This document shows, piece after piece, positions 1-9,840 of a stretch of 64,000 bases of DNA. Origin of the DNA: Akkermansia muciniphila. GTDB lineage: Bacteria; Verrucomicrobiota; Verrucomicrobiia; Verrucomicrobiales; DEV007. Position 1 is the stretch's first letter. Each line of letters starts with the position of its first letter. The stretch covers positions 1 to 64,000 of the forward strand of contig CAMCXS010000025.1 of assembly GCA_945883495.1 (NCBI GenBank), given 5' to 3'. Made by a program: the position numbers and the translations under genes. The notes under the pieces are model-generated. The model made no database searches. It was given only the letters and a program-made list of their open reading frames with translations, and was not told the DNA's origin.

Positions 1-3000
1 CCCGCCTTATGACAATAGGCACAGTTCACCGCGAGATAACTGCGGACGCGGGCCTCGACCGGAAATCCAGTTTCTTCGGGTCGCAGATGCCGTGGCAGGA
101 CGTTCGCAGGCTCGGGGATATTGCTGAAGTAACCCGCCGCCTGAAGCAAAGTCAGTTGATTGCCGGCAAATCCATTGAGATTCCCGGTCAAATTGAGCTG
201 CCGGGTATTCGAAGATAGCGCATGCCCAGCCTGCGGAGTATGGCAAGTCAAACAACTGGACCGGCTCGGGATACTCCAGCGCTGCACGCGAGGCGTTCCG
301 TTCTCCACGATATCCAGATCGAACTCGATGCCTTCCTCGGGCACCAGAGTGGCCTCGGTCCCGGCATCATTCCAGCGGTAGCTCACGCCATAGGAGCCTT
401 CGGAATTCCTCACCAGCAACCGCGTCTCCAAGCGACGCCGGGTAGCCGGATTTCCCCGGGTGAGCTCCATGTCAAAATGCTTGATCCAAACCTGCCCGGC
501 CGGAAAGGTCCACTCCCCGTCCCGCGACCACGTCATCGTTTGATTGAGGGCCGGAATCGTGAACCACCGGCGCTTCTGGCCAAAGTCACTCCAAAAGGGC
601 AGATTCACCGAGTAGGAGACGATGCCAGGATTGGGAGAGAGATCCGCCAGATCCGCGAAGACCCCCGTCTCGCTCAGGGTCGCCGGATACCCTGTGGACG
701 GCACGCCTCCGATCAAGCGGCGGATGCGATCCGAACTCAAGTTCGCCAGCAAGACATCGCCGTTGGACGGATCACGCCCAAAGGCGACAATGCCTGCTTC
801 GCCCGTGAGCCGGACTGGCGTGGTCGCCCCGTTCTGGCCACTGCGCCGGATGCTCCAGATGTTTCCGGATACATAGTCCGCGTAAACATAGGAACCCACC
901 AGCGCAGGAAACCGGGAGCCATGGTAAACAATTCCGCCGGTGATGGAGTTTCCCTGGGTGGGATCGCTCCCGCGGCGGTACTCGTGCATAGGCCGCGTGC
1001 CGAACAGCGTATCGAAGTTCGCCGGAGCCTGTGCCGACTTCGGACCGTTGACGAATCCTTCCCGAAACGCCCAACCATAGTTGCCGCCTCGCGTAATGAT
1101 ATTGATCTCCTCACGCTGTCCTCCGCCCACATCTCCCACCCAGAGATCACCACTGACGGGATCAAACGACATGCGCCAGGGATTCCTCAATCCAGATGCC
1201 CAGATTTCGGAACGCACATAAGGCAACTCGCCCGCCGGAATCGCCGTCCCGTTGAACATGCCATTCCAACTCCCACCAAGACTGGTGTGAACGTAGGGAT
1301 TGTCGATCGGAATGCTGTAACGAGCGATCCCTCCATCTCGGATCACCGCATCCGGCGGAGGGCTGGCTGGATAATCGACCGGGTTCGGGTTGGCGTTTGG
1401 CTCCAGGTTGCCGGGGCGCTTATCGACATCGATTCGCAGAATGGCGCAGAAGAGATCCTTGGTGATGCGCTGACTGTTGTTGCGCGCGTCATTCTGATCC
1501 CCTTCGTCTCCCGTGGAAATGTAGAGGTATCCGTCCGGTCCGAAATGGAGATCGCCTCCGTTGTGATTGTTCACCTCGTCGAGTTGCTCGATCAAGACAA
1601 GCTCAGAGGCGGGGTCCGCCGCGTTGGGATTGCCAGCCTGTGTGGTGAAGCGGGAGACGCGATCGTAGGTGATTCCGCTCCGGGTCGGTGTATAGAAGAT
1701 GTAGAAATATCGATTGCTGGCGTAATTGGGATGAAAGGCCAGTCCGAGCAAGCCGTGCTCGCTGCCGGTATCGAGGGTCTCGCCTCGCGAGGTCAGGAGC
1801 GTGGGAAGATCGAGGAAGGTCGAAGCGGTTGGGGTCGCGGCGTTGGTGTTGGGAATGACCCGCAGGAGTCCCCCTTTCTGACAGACAAACAGACGGGACG
1901 TTTCCCCGGGAGGTGTCGCCAACGTGGTGGGATCCGTAAACGTGATGGGAAAGGCATCGACGAGTTGGTAGCTGGTCGGAGGCGGCGAGGAAGGCACGTT
2001 GACCGTGGGCGCGGCCAAGCGGAGGTTCGGAGAGAAGGTAAGGGTCAGTGTCGCCTCCGAGGACTGACCGGCGGCGTTGACGGATCGATAGGTGATCGTG
2101 TCCGAGGCTGGACTGCCTGTAGTATGGACATAGCGAATGCGATTGAGCTCATCGACCACGGCGGTTCCCGACTGAGGCCCCTGCACAATCGTGACCAACA
2201 GCCCTCCCGTGTCGTTGGCCAGCACCGGAACGGTAGCTTTCGCGCCGTGGTTCAGGGTGATGGCATCTGCCTGGGCTACCGGGATGGCTGGATTGGCCCC
2301 TTGGGCGAAGCTGTTGTTGATTTCGAGCTGCGTCAGCGCCTCATCGTAGAGACGCACCTCGTTGTAACGAATGTTTGCGGTCCAGTCGTTGGAGCCCTGC
2401 GAGCGTCCGAGCCAGTTGTTCACGTCCTCAAGCGAGGAGAGCCGGTAATTGAGATCAATCGAGCGGACGAAGACCCTGTCGCGATACCACGTTAGGCGTC
2501 CGCCGGTCGCGGCGAAGGCCCCCACTCCGGCCTCGTATGTCACCACGTAATGGTGTTCGGCACCAGCTGTCGTCAGCAACCCCGTGTCTCCCTGGATCGG
2601 AGTGGCCCCATTGAGGCGGCCCTCCAGCCTCTGTGCATTCAACGCGGACGAGCTGGTTCCTCGACTGATGTTCAAGTTGATGCCGTCACTGGCACTGGTG
2701 CTCCCTGTGCTCGTGGTGGAGGTGTTGGTGATCTCGCCCGGAGCGCCGCCCCCCACTCCAGCCGTGTTGACCCGCCCAAACTCGAAGAGACGCTGGTTGT
2801 TCTGCATCGATACCGCTGTCGCCCAAATCTCCACGGTGAGATTGGTCTTGCTGGAAATAATCCCATTCGGCAGGTCGATGTAGGCGGGGATGGTGTTGGC
2901 CGGTTGGTTGCTGTTGTTGGGCGAGCTGCCCGGCAGCGTCAAGGCGGTGCCGGTGAAACTAGCGTTCACGCCCACCACGGTCGCAGTCGCTCCTCCGATG

Positions 3001-3134
3001 GAGTCCGTGAGGGTGAGTCCGGGCGCGGCGGCACCGGAGGCGTTATTGAACGACCAGCGGTTGGTGATGCCGGCGGACAGCGGCAAGAGAGCCGCCAGAG
3101 AGAGGCCAAAGACGAGGAGGACGATCTTTTTCAT
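1..3134 (-). CDS. LamG + PQQ sugar dehydrogenase-like + diheme cytochrome fusion (3' end cut by window)
   Basis: One uninterrupted minus-strand frame runs from the ATG at 3134 to the left edge (at least 1,044 codons). The N-terminus has a signal peptide (MKKIVLLVFGLSLAALLPLS). A LamG/concanavalin-like domain (about residues 22-240) is followed by a short cadherin-like linker (about 265-340). A glucose/sorbosone-dehydrogenase beta-propeller follows (about 360-780, with FHPNYASNRYFYIFY and DLWVGDVGGGQREEIN). The C-terminus is an SO2930-type diheme region with CLTCH (C961, C964, H965) and CAYCH (C1038, C1041, H1042). I infer a periplasmic or exported quinoprotein that oxidises sugars and passes electrons to its own haems. 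It is a paralogue of the protein at 4207-7929, sharing propeller and cytochrome but with LamG in place of the PmoA-like domain. The substrate is unknown. Confidence 0.88.
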   Translation of the reverse strand, partial: MKKIVLLVFGLSLAALLPLSAGITNRWSFNNASGAAAPGLTLTDSIGGATATVVGVNASFTGTALTLPGSSPNNSNQPANTIPAYIDLPNGIISSKTNLTVEIWATAVSMQNNQRLFEFGRVNTAGVGGGAPGEITNTSTTSTGSTSASDGINLNISRGTSSSALNAQRLEGRLNGATPIQGDTGLLTTAGAEHHYVVTYEAGVGAFAATGGRLTWYRDRVFVRSIDLNYRLSSLEDVNNWLGRSQGSNDWTANIRYNEVRLYDEALTQLEINNSFAQGANPAIPVAQADAITLNHGAKATVPVLANDTGGLLVTIVQGPQSGTAVVDELNRIRYVHTTGSPASDTITYRSVNAAGQSSEATLTLTFSPNLRLAAPTVNVPSSPPPTSYQLVDAFPITFTDPTTLATPPGETSRLFVCQKGGLLRVIPNTNAATPTASTFLDLPTLLTSRGETLDTGSEHGLLGLAFHPNYASNRYFYIFYTPTRSGITYDRVSRFTTQAGNPNAADPASELVLIEQLDEVNNHNGGDLHFGPDGYLYISTGDEGDQNDARNNSQRITKDLFCAILRIDVDKRPGNLEPNANPNPVDYPASPPPDAVIRDGGIARYSIPIDNPYVHTSLGGSWNGMFNGTAIPAGELPYVRSEIWASGLRNPWRMSFDPVSGDLWVGDVGGGQREEINIITRGGNYGWAFREGFVNGPKSAQAPANFDTLFGTRPMHEYRRGSDPTQGNSITGGIVYHGSRFPALVGSYVYADYVSGNIWSIRRSGQNGATTPVRLTGEAGIVAFGRDPSNGDVLLANLSSDRIRRLIGGVPSTGYPATLSETGVFADLADLSPNPGIVSYSVNLPFWSDFGQKRRWFTIPALNQTMTWSRDGEWTFPAGQVWIKHFDMELTRGNPATRRRLETRLLVRNSEGSYGVSYRWNDAGTEATLVPEEGIEFDLDIVENGTPRVQRWSIPSRSSCLTCHTPQAGHALSSNTRQLNLTGNLNGFAGNQLTLLQAAGYFSNIPEPANVLPRHLRPEETGFPVEARVRSYLAVNCAYCHKA

Positions 3135-3364
3135 GTCAGGTAGGCGATCACTTGCGGCATGGGCAAGGTCTCCGCGTTTTGCAACGGATTGCCACAGCCA
3201 AAGCGTTGACCTGCCTCCAGCACGATGCGGACAGCCCGGTGGGGCCGCTGCCGACGATGAGGATGTCAATGGGGTGGCTGGAAGCGCCTGCGAACACTCC
3301 CCCAACCCTACAGGAGGGCTTCTCGGGAGATAGAGCACCCGCGACACTTTTTGGAAGAATCCCG

Positions 3365-4123
3365 TCATTCTTCCGCCGCGCGAAAGCGGCTGCGATACTG
3401 GCGCGGCGTCATGCTGGTCTCCCGGCGGAACTCGCGCCCGAAGTGACTTTGGTCGCAAAAACCGTGCGCGGCGGCGATCTCCGCGATGGACTGCTCCGAA
3501 TACACCAGAGGATGACAAGCCATGCGCACCCGCAGCCTCCGCAGGTATTGCTGCGGTGAGAGATGAAAGGCCTCACGAAAGCGTCGTTCCAGCACGCGCA
3601 GAGAGAGACCCGCCTGCCGTGCCAGATCCTCATTCCGCACCGGCAGCGCGACATGCTCACGCAGGAATTCCAGGGCCCGTGCCATCGCCGTGTCCGCCGT
3701 CGCGGGGAGCTGCGCGCGGCCTCCCATGGCACGCGCCACGCCCGCCGTGCCGACAATGCCTCCGCGCTCGTCCCGAAGCGGCACCTTGTCGGTGACACAC
3801 CAGACCGCCGTGTGGTCGAAGCGCCCCACCAGCTCGATGCGGTGCATGAGGCTCTCCCCCTTGAGGACTCGCTCGTCATCCAGCCGGAACTGGGCCGCGA
3901 TATGCCCCGGAGACAGTTCCGCATCGGTTCGCCCGCGCGCTTCCGCCATCTCCGTGAAACCGTAATCGTGAAGGCACGCGCGATTCATCACCAGATAGCG
4001 CCCAGCGCCATCCTTCACCCAAAACTGCACACCCGGCAGATGCTCGAAAAGCCCTAGCAACGACTCACACTTGCATCCGTCAGGGAGGATGCTGGAGGGG
4101 AGGTCCGGTTGACGGGATCTCAT
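3365..4123 (-). CDS. PAS domain-containing AraC family transcriptional regulator
   Basis: 252 aa, ATG start. Residues about 22-132 form a PAS sensor (FWVKDGAGRYLVMN, then TDKVPLRDERGGIVGTAGVAR). Residues about 145-250 form an AraC-type double helix-turn-helix, with the typical second-HTH signature IAEIAAAHGFCDQSHFGREF followed by TPRQYR. No membrane segment is present, so it is a cytoplasmic one-component sensor/regulator. It sits on the same strand between two paralogous dehydrogenase-cytochrome fusions, 230 bp from one and 83 bp from the other, so control of one or both is plausible. The ligand cannot be told from the sequence. Confidence 0.9.
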   Translation of the reverse strand: MRSRQPDLPSSILPDGCKCESLLGLFEHLPGVQFWVKDGAGRYLVMNRACLHDYGFTEMAEARGRTDAELSPGHIAAQFRLDDERVLKGESLMHRIELVGRFDHTAVWCVTDKVPLRDERGGIVGTAGVARAMGGRAQLPATADTAMARALEFLREHVALPVRNEDLARQAGLSLRVLERRFREAFHLSPQQYLRRLRVRMACHPLVYSEQSIAEIAAAHGFCDQSHFGREFRRETSMTPRQYRSRFRAAEE

Positions 4124-4206
4124 GCAGATTCAAGCTGAGAAAAGGCGTTCCCAATTGGAGCTGAGGTTACCAAGCGGCGGGTTGCGCGCCGAAACAACTC
4201 AGTTTC

Positions 4207-7200
4207 TCACTTGGGGAGCGTAACGATCCACTCCTTCAACAGCGCCACGGCCTCGACATCCGTTTCCCGGGTGCCCACCAACGGCATGCGCAGAAAGCCA
4301 TCGCTGGCGGTCATGCGCGTGAGGATTTGGCTCCGCACGGGATCACCGGGGGCGATGATGCGACGTGCGGTGTCGCCACCGTGATTGATGACGAGTCCAT
4401 TGATCATCCCGGCGCGATCCAGGGGAATCTCTGGGCGCAGATTCCATGGCGTCGGAGAAAGGCCGCCCGGCTGATGGCAGTTCGCGCAATTCACGGCCAG
4501 GTAGCCGCGAGCGCGATCGGCGGCGGCGGCTCTGGAGTCATCGCGCGCCGCGTGTTTCGGCGCCTCCGCCGCTTTCGGCACGCCTTGGAGCAAGCCGTGA
4601 GCGCTCCACAGATCCAGCTGATTGCCCGGAAACCCTCTGACGACGGATTCCCGATTGAGCTGCCGCGTAGAGAAAGACAGAGCGTATCCGGCCGTCGCAT
4701 TGTGGCACATGGCACATTCCGCCTGAGCCGGAAAACGCCACGTCTGATTCCGCGCCCCACCCGGCTCACGCACGGAGATTTGGATCTCTTCGCCTGCCTC
4801 GGGAACCAGGGTGGCTTCCGTGCCCGCTTCGTTCCAACGGTAGCTCACTCCGTAGGCGCCCTCCTCCGTTTTCACCAGCAGCCGAGTCTCGATCCGGCGT
4901 GCCGTTTGCGCATTGCCGCGTTCGGTTTCGAGATCGAGATGTTGCACCCAGATCATGCCGGTGGGGAAGCTCCAATTCCCATCGCGTGAACCTTCCACGC
5001 GGCTGTCGTTCCCTGGCAGAACAAGCCAATGCCGCGCCGATGCGTGATCATTCCAAGCGGGATGATTCACCGTGTATGGCAGCACCGAGGGCGCTGGAAT
5101 CAGGTCCTGCGTCCGGGTAAAAAGCCGCGTGTCGCTCAGTTTCTGAGGGAATCCCGTCCCTGGCTTGCCCGCGACGAGCCGGAGGATTTTCCCAGCCGTG
5201 TAATCGGCCGCCAAGAGATCCCCATTCGCCGGATCCGCGTGAAAGGCGGACAGTCCACTCTTGCCCGTGAGCCGGGCCACATGGGGCGGCTGCCCCTCGC
5301 GGCGCCGCAAGGACCAGAGATTGCCCGAGGCGTAGTCGGCGAACAGGTAGGTGCCCGCCAACTCCGGAAACCGGGTGCCGCGATACACCAGCCCGCCAGT
5401 GATCGAGTTTCCCTGTCCGGTCCCGGAACCGTGGGGATAGGCATGGAGTGGCGGCAGTCCCTGAAAGCCGCTTTCCGCCTGCGTTGGCTTTTTGGGCCCC
5501 GAATTCATCCCTTCCCGGTAGGGCCAGCCGTAGTTTCCCCCGCGTGTCACCACGTTCACTTCCTCCCAACTGCCACCGCCCACGTCCGCGACCCAGAGTT
5601 CGCCGGTCTTGCCATCAAAATGCATCTGCCAAGGATTGCGCATGCCGATGGCCCAAAATTCCGTGCGCACCTGTTCCAACGTAGTGATCGCCACGCCATT
5701 GAGCATGCCGTCCCAGGATCCGCCGTCGCGCTGATGGACGAACGGATTGTCCGCCGGAATCGCGTAACGCGCCTTGCCCTGATGCAACGGGACGGCAGAA
5801 TGCGGGTTCGGCTCCAGGCTGCCTGAGCGGCGATCCACATCGATGCGAAGGATCCCGGAGAAGAAATTCTTGGTGAGATTCTGGCCGTTCCCATACTGAT
5901 CATTTTGGCCACCTTCATCCCCAAGCGAGATGTAGAGATAGCCGTCGGGCCCGAAGCGTAAGCAGGAGCCTTGGTGGTTGTACGCTTGGTCGTGCTGTTC
6001 GATGAAAACGGCCTCGGAATTCGCGTCCGCCTGCATCGGATCATCCGCCTTCGTCAAGAAACGCGCGACCCGCTCATACCAGCGACCATCCGGCTTTTTG
6101 ACCGAGTAAAACACGAAAAACTGCCGATTCTCCGCGTAGCGTGGATGAAAGGCCAGGCCCAGAATGCCCTGTTCGTTCCCCGTGGCGAGGCTTTCTCCGC
6201 GAGCCTCGAGCATCGGCTTGAGATCGAGAAACACGCGGGCTTCCGGCTTGGCCGCGGCGAGATCAGGCACGACCTGAATGACCCCGGCCTTCTTTTCGAG
6301 AACGAAGAGGCGATTCGGCTGACCGGCCATCGATTCCAGCCCGCAAGGCTCGCCAAAGCTCAGCCCCGGCAAGGCATCCGTCCATTCATAAGCCGTCCCG
6401 GGCGGAGCCGCCGGAACGTTCAGCGTGGCGTTGGCCAATCGGAGCTGCTTGGACACGCTGATGGACACCTTGGCCGTTCCGCTGTCCCCCTCTTTCGTGG
6501 AGATCCGGTAGACGAATGAGTCCGATTCGAACCCCGCACCGTTGTGGGTGTATTCGATGTTCCCCCGGTCGACCACCCTCACCGTCCCTCGCGTCGGTTG
6601 GGTTTCGATCACCAGCGTCGCGGGATCGATCTTCCCTGCCCGGGTGTAGTCATTGGACAGCACGGGAATACGCTCCTGCCCCCCGGGATGGAGGATGGCC
6701 TTATCGCCGTTGACCACCAGCCGGCTCGGCGCAGGAGCAGGCGCGGCAGCGAGCACGGGTTGAACTTTCACCACGGCGGGATGCGCCAGGGCTTGCCAAC
6801 ACGCTTCGAAGCGTTTGGCGTCCGGCTCGCCATCCGTGACCACGAAGCGAAAGCGCGCGACGTAGGGTTTGCCTGGTTCGATCGCAAACCCGCCGAGTTG
6901 TTGCGGGACGTAAGAGAAATACGGCATGTTCGGATGCAAGCGGACCGGTTGTGGCGCGCGGAAGTTTTCCGGATGTCCGAGCACCGCCGTGCCCGCCTGG
7001 GCACCGCCCACCTTGCCACCGAGGTAGCACCACCGGGCCCGGGAACCGTTGCCCTCTTTCCGGTCGGAAATCCCCTCGGAGGTCAGAAAGCGGGCCGCCT
7101 CGCCTGGACCATTCCACTCGGCCGCGCCGCGAATCCCAAACCCGCCATAATGATATTCCGGCAATCCCAGCGCGTCAGGGCCTGCGCAATTCTGCTCGAT

Positions 7201-7929
7201 CTGGAGCTCAAACAGCCGCATCTTCGGCCCGGCGGCAAAACACGTCACTTTCCAACGGGAGGTCAGCACCGGCACGGGCTCCCGCGCCGAGCCGCCCAAA
7301 TCGGACATGCGCAATTCCGCCTCCAACCCTCCATGGACCGGCCCGGACCAAGTGCGGTGGACCTTCACCAGTTGCTCGGCGCCGGTTCCCTTGTGCATGT
7401 TCCAGAAGTCGGGCTCACGGCCTTGGAACGACGTCTTGGTCCAGGGAGCCCAAATGCCATGGTGGTGCGGATGGTTCGAAGGATAATCATCCGTCACCAA
7501 CACGCCTGCTGGCGAGAAGACCGGATGCAGGTAGCCAGCCCGTCGAATCGCGTCCGGCACGTCCTTTCGGGGCACGATCGGGAATCCCAAAACCGGCCGC
7601 CCCTCCACCGTGACATCAATAGCGTCCGTCCGCGTCGAAACCTTGACGGCCTCCGCGGCGGGGGAACCGGCTTCCAAGCGCCACTCCAATGCCTTGCCCG
7701 CCGGAACCCAATCGAGAATGGCCGTGCCGGAGCCATCTGACTCCCGTTGCACCGCCAGGGAGCGAGAACCATCGCGCAGCCAGACCAAGCCCGGCTCATT
7801 GGGAGGCAAGGGCACACGCAGCACCAATCCCGCACGATCCACCGGAGCGGCCTCTACCGAGACCCGGTAGTCCGCAACCAATGAAAAGGGGAAGAGTCCA
7901 ATCGAAACGATGAAGAGGAGGATTCGCAC
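4207..7929 (-). CDS. PmoA-like + PQQ sugar dehydrogenase + diheme cytochrome fusion
   Basis: 1,240 aa with a GTG start and a signal peptide (RILLFIVSIGLFPFSLVA). Residues about 20-390 form a PmoA/DUF6807 domain with the histidine-rich SNHPHHHGIW motif. Residues about 400-490 are a cadherin-like beta linker (VLSNDYTR). Residues about 510-900 are a glucose/sorbosone-dehydrogenase propeller (ILGLAFHPRYAENRQFFVFY, DLWVADVGGGSWEEVN-type motifs). Residues about 940-1240 are an SO2930-type diheme region with CAMCH (C1072, C1075, H1076) and CANCH (C1148, C1151, H1152). Such fusions are typical of PVC-phylum periplasmic sugar oxidation. The likely role is oxidation of a sugar or alcohol with internal electron transfer; the substrate is unknown. 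It is a paralogue of the gene at the left edge. Confidence 0.9.
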   Translation of the reverse strand: MRILLFIVSIGLFPFSLVADYRVSVEAAPVDRAGLVLRVPLPPNEPGLVWLRDGSRSLAVQRESDGSGTAILDWVPAGKALEWRLEAGSPAAEAVKVSTRTDAIDVTVEGRPVLGFPIVPRKDVPDAIRRAGYLHPVFSPAGVLVTDDYPSNHPHHHGIWAPWTKTSFQGREPDFWNMHKGTGAEQLVKVHRTWSGPVHGGLEAELRMSDLGGSAREPVPVLTSRWKVTCFAAGPKMRLFELQIEQNCAGPDALGLPEYHYGGFGIRGAAEWNGPGEAARFLTSEGISDRKEGNGSRARWCYLGGKVGGAQAGTAVLGHPENFRAPQPVRLHPNMPYFSYVPQQLGGFAIEPGKPYVARFRFVVTDGEPDAKRFEACWQALAHPAVVKVQPVLAAAPAPAPSRLVVNGDKAILHPGGQERIPVLSNDYTRAGKIDPATLVIETQPTRGTVRVVDRGNIEYTHNGAGFESDSFVYRISTKEGDSGTAKVSISVSKQLRLANATLNVPAAPPGTAYEWTDALPGLSFGEPCGLESMAGQPNRLFVLEKKAGVIQVVPDLAAAKPEARVFLDLKPMLEARGESLATGNEQGILGLAFHPRYAENRQFFVFYSVKKPDGRWYERVARFLTKADDPMQADANSEAVFIEQHDQAYNHQGSCLRFGPDGYLYISLGDEGGQNDQYGNGQNLTKNFFSGILRIDVDRRSGSLEPNPHSAVPLHQGKARYAIPADNPFVHQRDGGSWDGMLNGVAITTLEQVRTEFWAIGMRNPWQMHFDGKTGELWVADVGGGSWEEVNVVTRGGNYGWPYREGMNSGPKKPTQAESGFQGLPPLHAYPHGSGTGQGNSITGGLVYRGTRFPELAGTYLFADYASGNLWSLRRREGQPPHVARLTGKSGLSAFHADPANGDLLAADYTAGKILRLVAGKPGTGFPQKLSDTRLFTRTQDLIPAPSVLPYTVNHPAWNDHASARHWLVLPGNDSRVEGSRDGNWSFPTGMIWVQHLDLETERGNAQTARRIETRLLVKTEEGAYGVSYRWNEAGTEATLVPEAGEEIQISVREPGGARNQTWRFPAQAECAMCHNATAGYALSFSTRQLNRESVVRGFPGNQLDLWSAHGLLQGVPKAAEAPKHAARDDSRAAAADRARGYLAVNCANCHQPGGLSPTPWNLRPEIPLDRAGMINGLVINHGGDTARRIIAPGDPVRSQILTRMTASDGFLRMPLVGTRETDVEAVALLKEWIVTLPK

Positions 7930-8042
7930 GCGGGATCTTAGAAGCGACCAACTAAAGCGTCCGATCCAGAAAGCAAGTCATTTGGGGGGGCGTCGCGATT
8001 CTTCAGCTACATGGACCAGAAGCGATTCCCCTCTTGGTCGGG

Positions 8043-8828
8043 CTAGCAGTCTCCTCGAACAACCACCGGAGTCAGCTTGACGTGAGCATGTCCCAAAAAT
8101 GGCGCCAATCCCGACTCCGCCCCACGGGATTCCAGGTGATCAAGCGGTGTATCCTGGAGACATGATCTCTGCCGGTCTCGGTCGCCACCGGTTAACTCGT
8201 GCAAAACCCGCTTGGCGGAGCGTCGGGACGGAGGCCCGTGACTTCTTGCATCGAGCCGGTGGGCCGCCAAGCAGGGATCGAATCCAAGTTCTGCCCGAAG
8301 CGCTTCAAGAATTCTGGCCTCCGTTGCATCACGAGGAGCGAAACCGTTAAGGATCCAGGCCTCAATCATCGCGACGGCGAACGCCACGACGATGACAAGG
8401 GGCTCGGGTTTGCCATTTTCCTCATCGACGGCCTGAGCCACTCCTTGGATCCGCCCTTCCCGCTTGTCCACGTCCCGAACCAGGATAAGCGCGTCCACGC
8501 TCGCTTTCCCGGATTGACGGAGACGCCGCGCCAGATGAATCGCTTTCCTGGTAATCGCGGCATCCTCTTTCTGCGGTTGGCCGACTGGGTGCCCCAGGTA
8601 GCGGATTCCGGTCTTGCCTGCCAGGTCTTTGACCGAACGCCACGGAGTAAAGGTAGTGTTGGGTTCGAGTCCAGACCACCGGCGAAGCGCATCCAAACCG
8701 ACATCCTTCACCCAGTCCGGGCCGCGTTCGCGAAACACGCGGTCAGCAAGTTCCTGGGCGACCCAAGAGTCGGTCGGCCCCTCGCACAGAATGACGAGCT
8801 GAATAAGGTTCGGCGGGTTGTCATCCAT
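8043..8828 (-). CDS. TOPRIM-like (DUF4276/OLD-type) protein paired with an AAA ATPase
   Basis: 261 aa from the ATG at 8828. The frame stays open to a TTG at 8846, but the ATG forms an ATGGATGA overlap with the upstream ATPase stop, which implies translational coupling. Visible motifs fit a TOPRIM-like metal site: VILCEGPTD near the N-terminus (conserved Glu) and ILVRDVDKR in the middle (D-x-D), followed by AMIEAWIL. The C-terminus ends with GLAPFLGHAHVKLTPVV. AAA ATPase + TOPRIM pairs (OLD, PARIS and related) are known nuclease or effector modules of phage defence. Assignment to a named system is not justified. Alternative: a RloB- or DUF4276-type protein outside defence. Confidence 0.7.
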   Translation of the reverse strand: MDDNPPNLIQLVILCEGPTDSWVAQELADRVFRERGPDWVKDVGLDALRRWSGLEPNTTFTPWRSVKDLAGKTGIRYLGHPVGQPQKEDAAITRKAIHLARRLRQSGKASVDALILVRDVDKREGRIQGVAQAVDEENGKPEPLVIVVAFAVAMIEAWILNGFAPRDATEARILEALRAELGFDPCLAAHRLDARSHGPPSRRSAKRVLHELTGGDRDRQRSCLQDTPLDHLESRGAESGLAPFLGHAHVKLTPVVVRGDC

Positions 8829-9840
8829 GGGGAACAGGATCGGCAACCCATGTCTCGCCTTCGGCGCTCCAGAACTCTCCCGTCGTGAGCACTTCCAAAG
8901 CGCGCTCCGCGTCCGGGTGATCGGACAAGCGTTTGGCCGAGGTGTAACCCTCCGCGTCAGGCTGGAAGACCCAGACTTCCTCGGGCTCTAATTGATCGAT
9001 GATGTAGGGAGAGTGGGTGGTCATGATGACCTGGGCGTTCGGTTTCTGCCCCACCAGTTGGCGCAGAGCGGTGATCAACGCGCGTTGGGCCGCTGGATGA
9101 AGCCCGTGGTCAATGTCATCGATCAACACGGTCCCTTCGGTCATGATGAGTTCCGTGAGAATCGCAAGACAGATGAGCGTCCCTTCGCTGGCTTGGTCGG
9201 CCGGACGTCCCGCGAGCCACAATTGGTCGGCGCCAATGGTGTCGTTCACAGCCAGGGAAGACACTCCCCCGGGGAGATTGCGGAATCCATTTCTCCGAAT
9301 TTCCGCCACTGCCCTTCCATCAGCGGCTTCGCGAAGTTTGACCCGAGGAACCTGCGGTTCCGGTGCTCCGCGAAGCGCAGGAATAATCTGGAGGGCCGTG
9401 TGCAGGAGGTCGTCCACCATGGTTCGGTTGGTGGTCAGCAGGTAGCTGATGCAGGATGCCAACCCCCAACCATCCTCCGCCATCCGGGGAGGGGTTTCGA
9501 GCATGATAGAGACCGCGCCAATTTGGTCGCCGTCCAGGCGGAGAAACCGATTTGGAACACGCGCAAGCTCGGCAATTGGCGGTAGCTGAGCGGAATTGCT
9601 GCTGAGCACGAACCCGTTCGGCTTGTGGTCCGAAGCAACCGCGATCTCGACAGTGGCGCCTTTGGGAAACGACGGCGTGACTTTACCAGTCTTGACATAC
9701 TCACCGGCTTGGGAGACGGCCCTCAGCAAATTCGTCTTCCCGCTCGCATTCGGCCCAACGATCGCGACAAGCGGTCCCAGCCCCTCCAAGAGCGTGTCAC
9801 GGTGAATCCGGAAATCCCGGAGATGGATCTCGGTGATCAT
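8821..9840 (-). CDS. AAA (AAA_21/SMC-like) ATPase
   Basis: 339 aa, ATG start. Starts MITEIHLRDFRIHRDT, as in RecF/SMC-like ATPases. Walker A is GPNASGKT (residues 29-36), an ABC-like signature DQASEGTL sits near 215-222, Walker B is TVLIDDID (237-244), and TTHSPY (274-279) provides the H-loop histidine. It lacks a long coiled coil, so it belongs with the compact AAA_21 family that works with a separate effector. Its 3' end overlaps the TOPRIM-like gene by 8 bp, and the two would be made together. It probably acts as an ATP-driven sensor or clamp for its partner. No regulatory motif upstream is convincing. Confidence 0.85.
   Translation of the reverse strand: MITEIHLRDFRIHRDTLLEGLGPLVAIVGPNASGKTNLLRAVSQAGEYVKTGKVTPSFPKGATVEIAVASDHKPNGFVLSSNSAQLPPIAELARVPNRFLRLDGDQIGAVSIMLETPPRMAEDGWGLASCISYLLTTNRTMVDDLLHTALQIIPALRGAPEPQVPRVKLREAADGRAVAEIRRNGFRNLPGGVSSLAVNDTIGADQLWLAGRPADQASEGTLICLAILTELIMTEGTVLIDDIDHGLHPAAQRALITALRQLVGQKPNAQVIMTTHSPYIIDQLEPEEVWVFQPDAEGYTSAKRLSDHPDAERALEVLTTGEFWSAEGETWVADPVPHG

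Noticed and set aside
222-2495. A 757-codon plus-strand open frame
   Set aside because: It is the complementary phase of the minus-strand LamG-dehydrogenase-cytochrome gene, which has signal peptide, haem motifs and family domains; the plus frame has none.
8829-8846. TTG start adding six residues to the TOPRIM-like protein
   Set aside because: The ATG at 8828 gives the compact overlap typical of coupled genes and matches the start of conserved sequence better.
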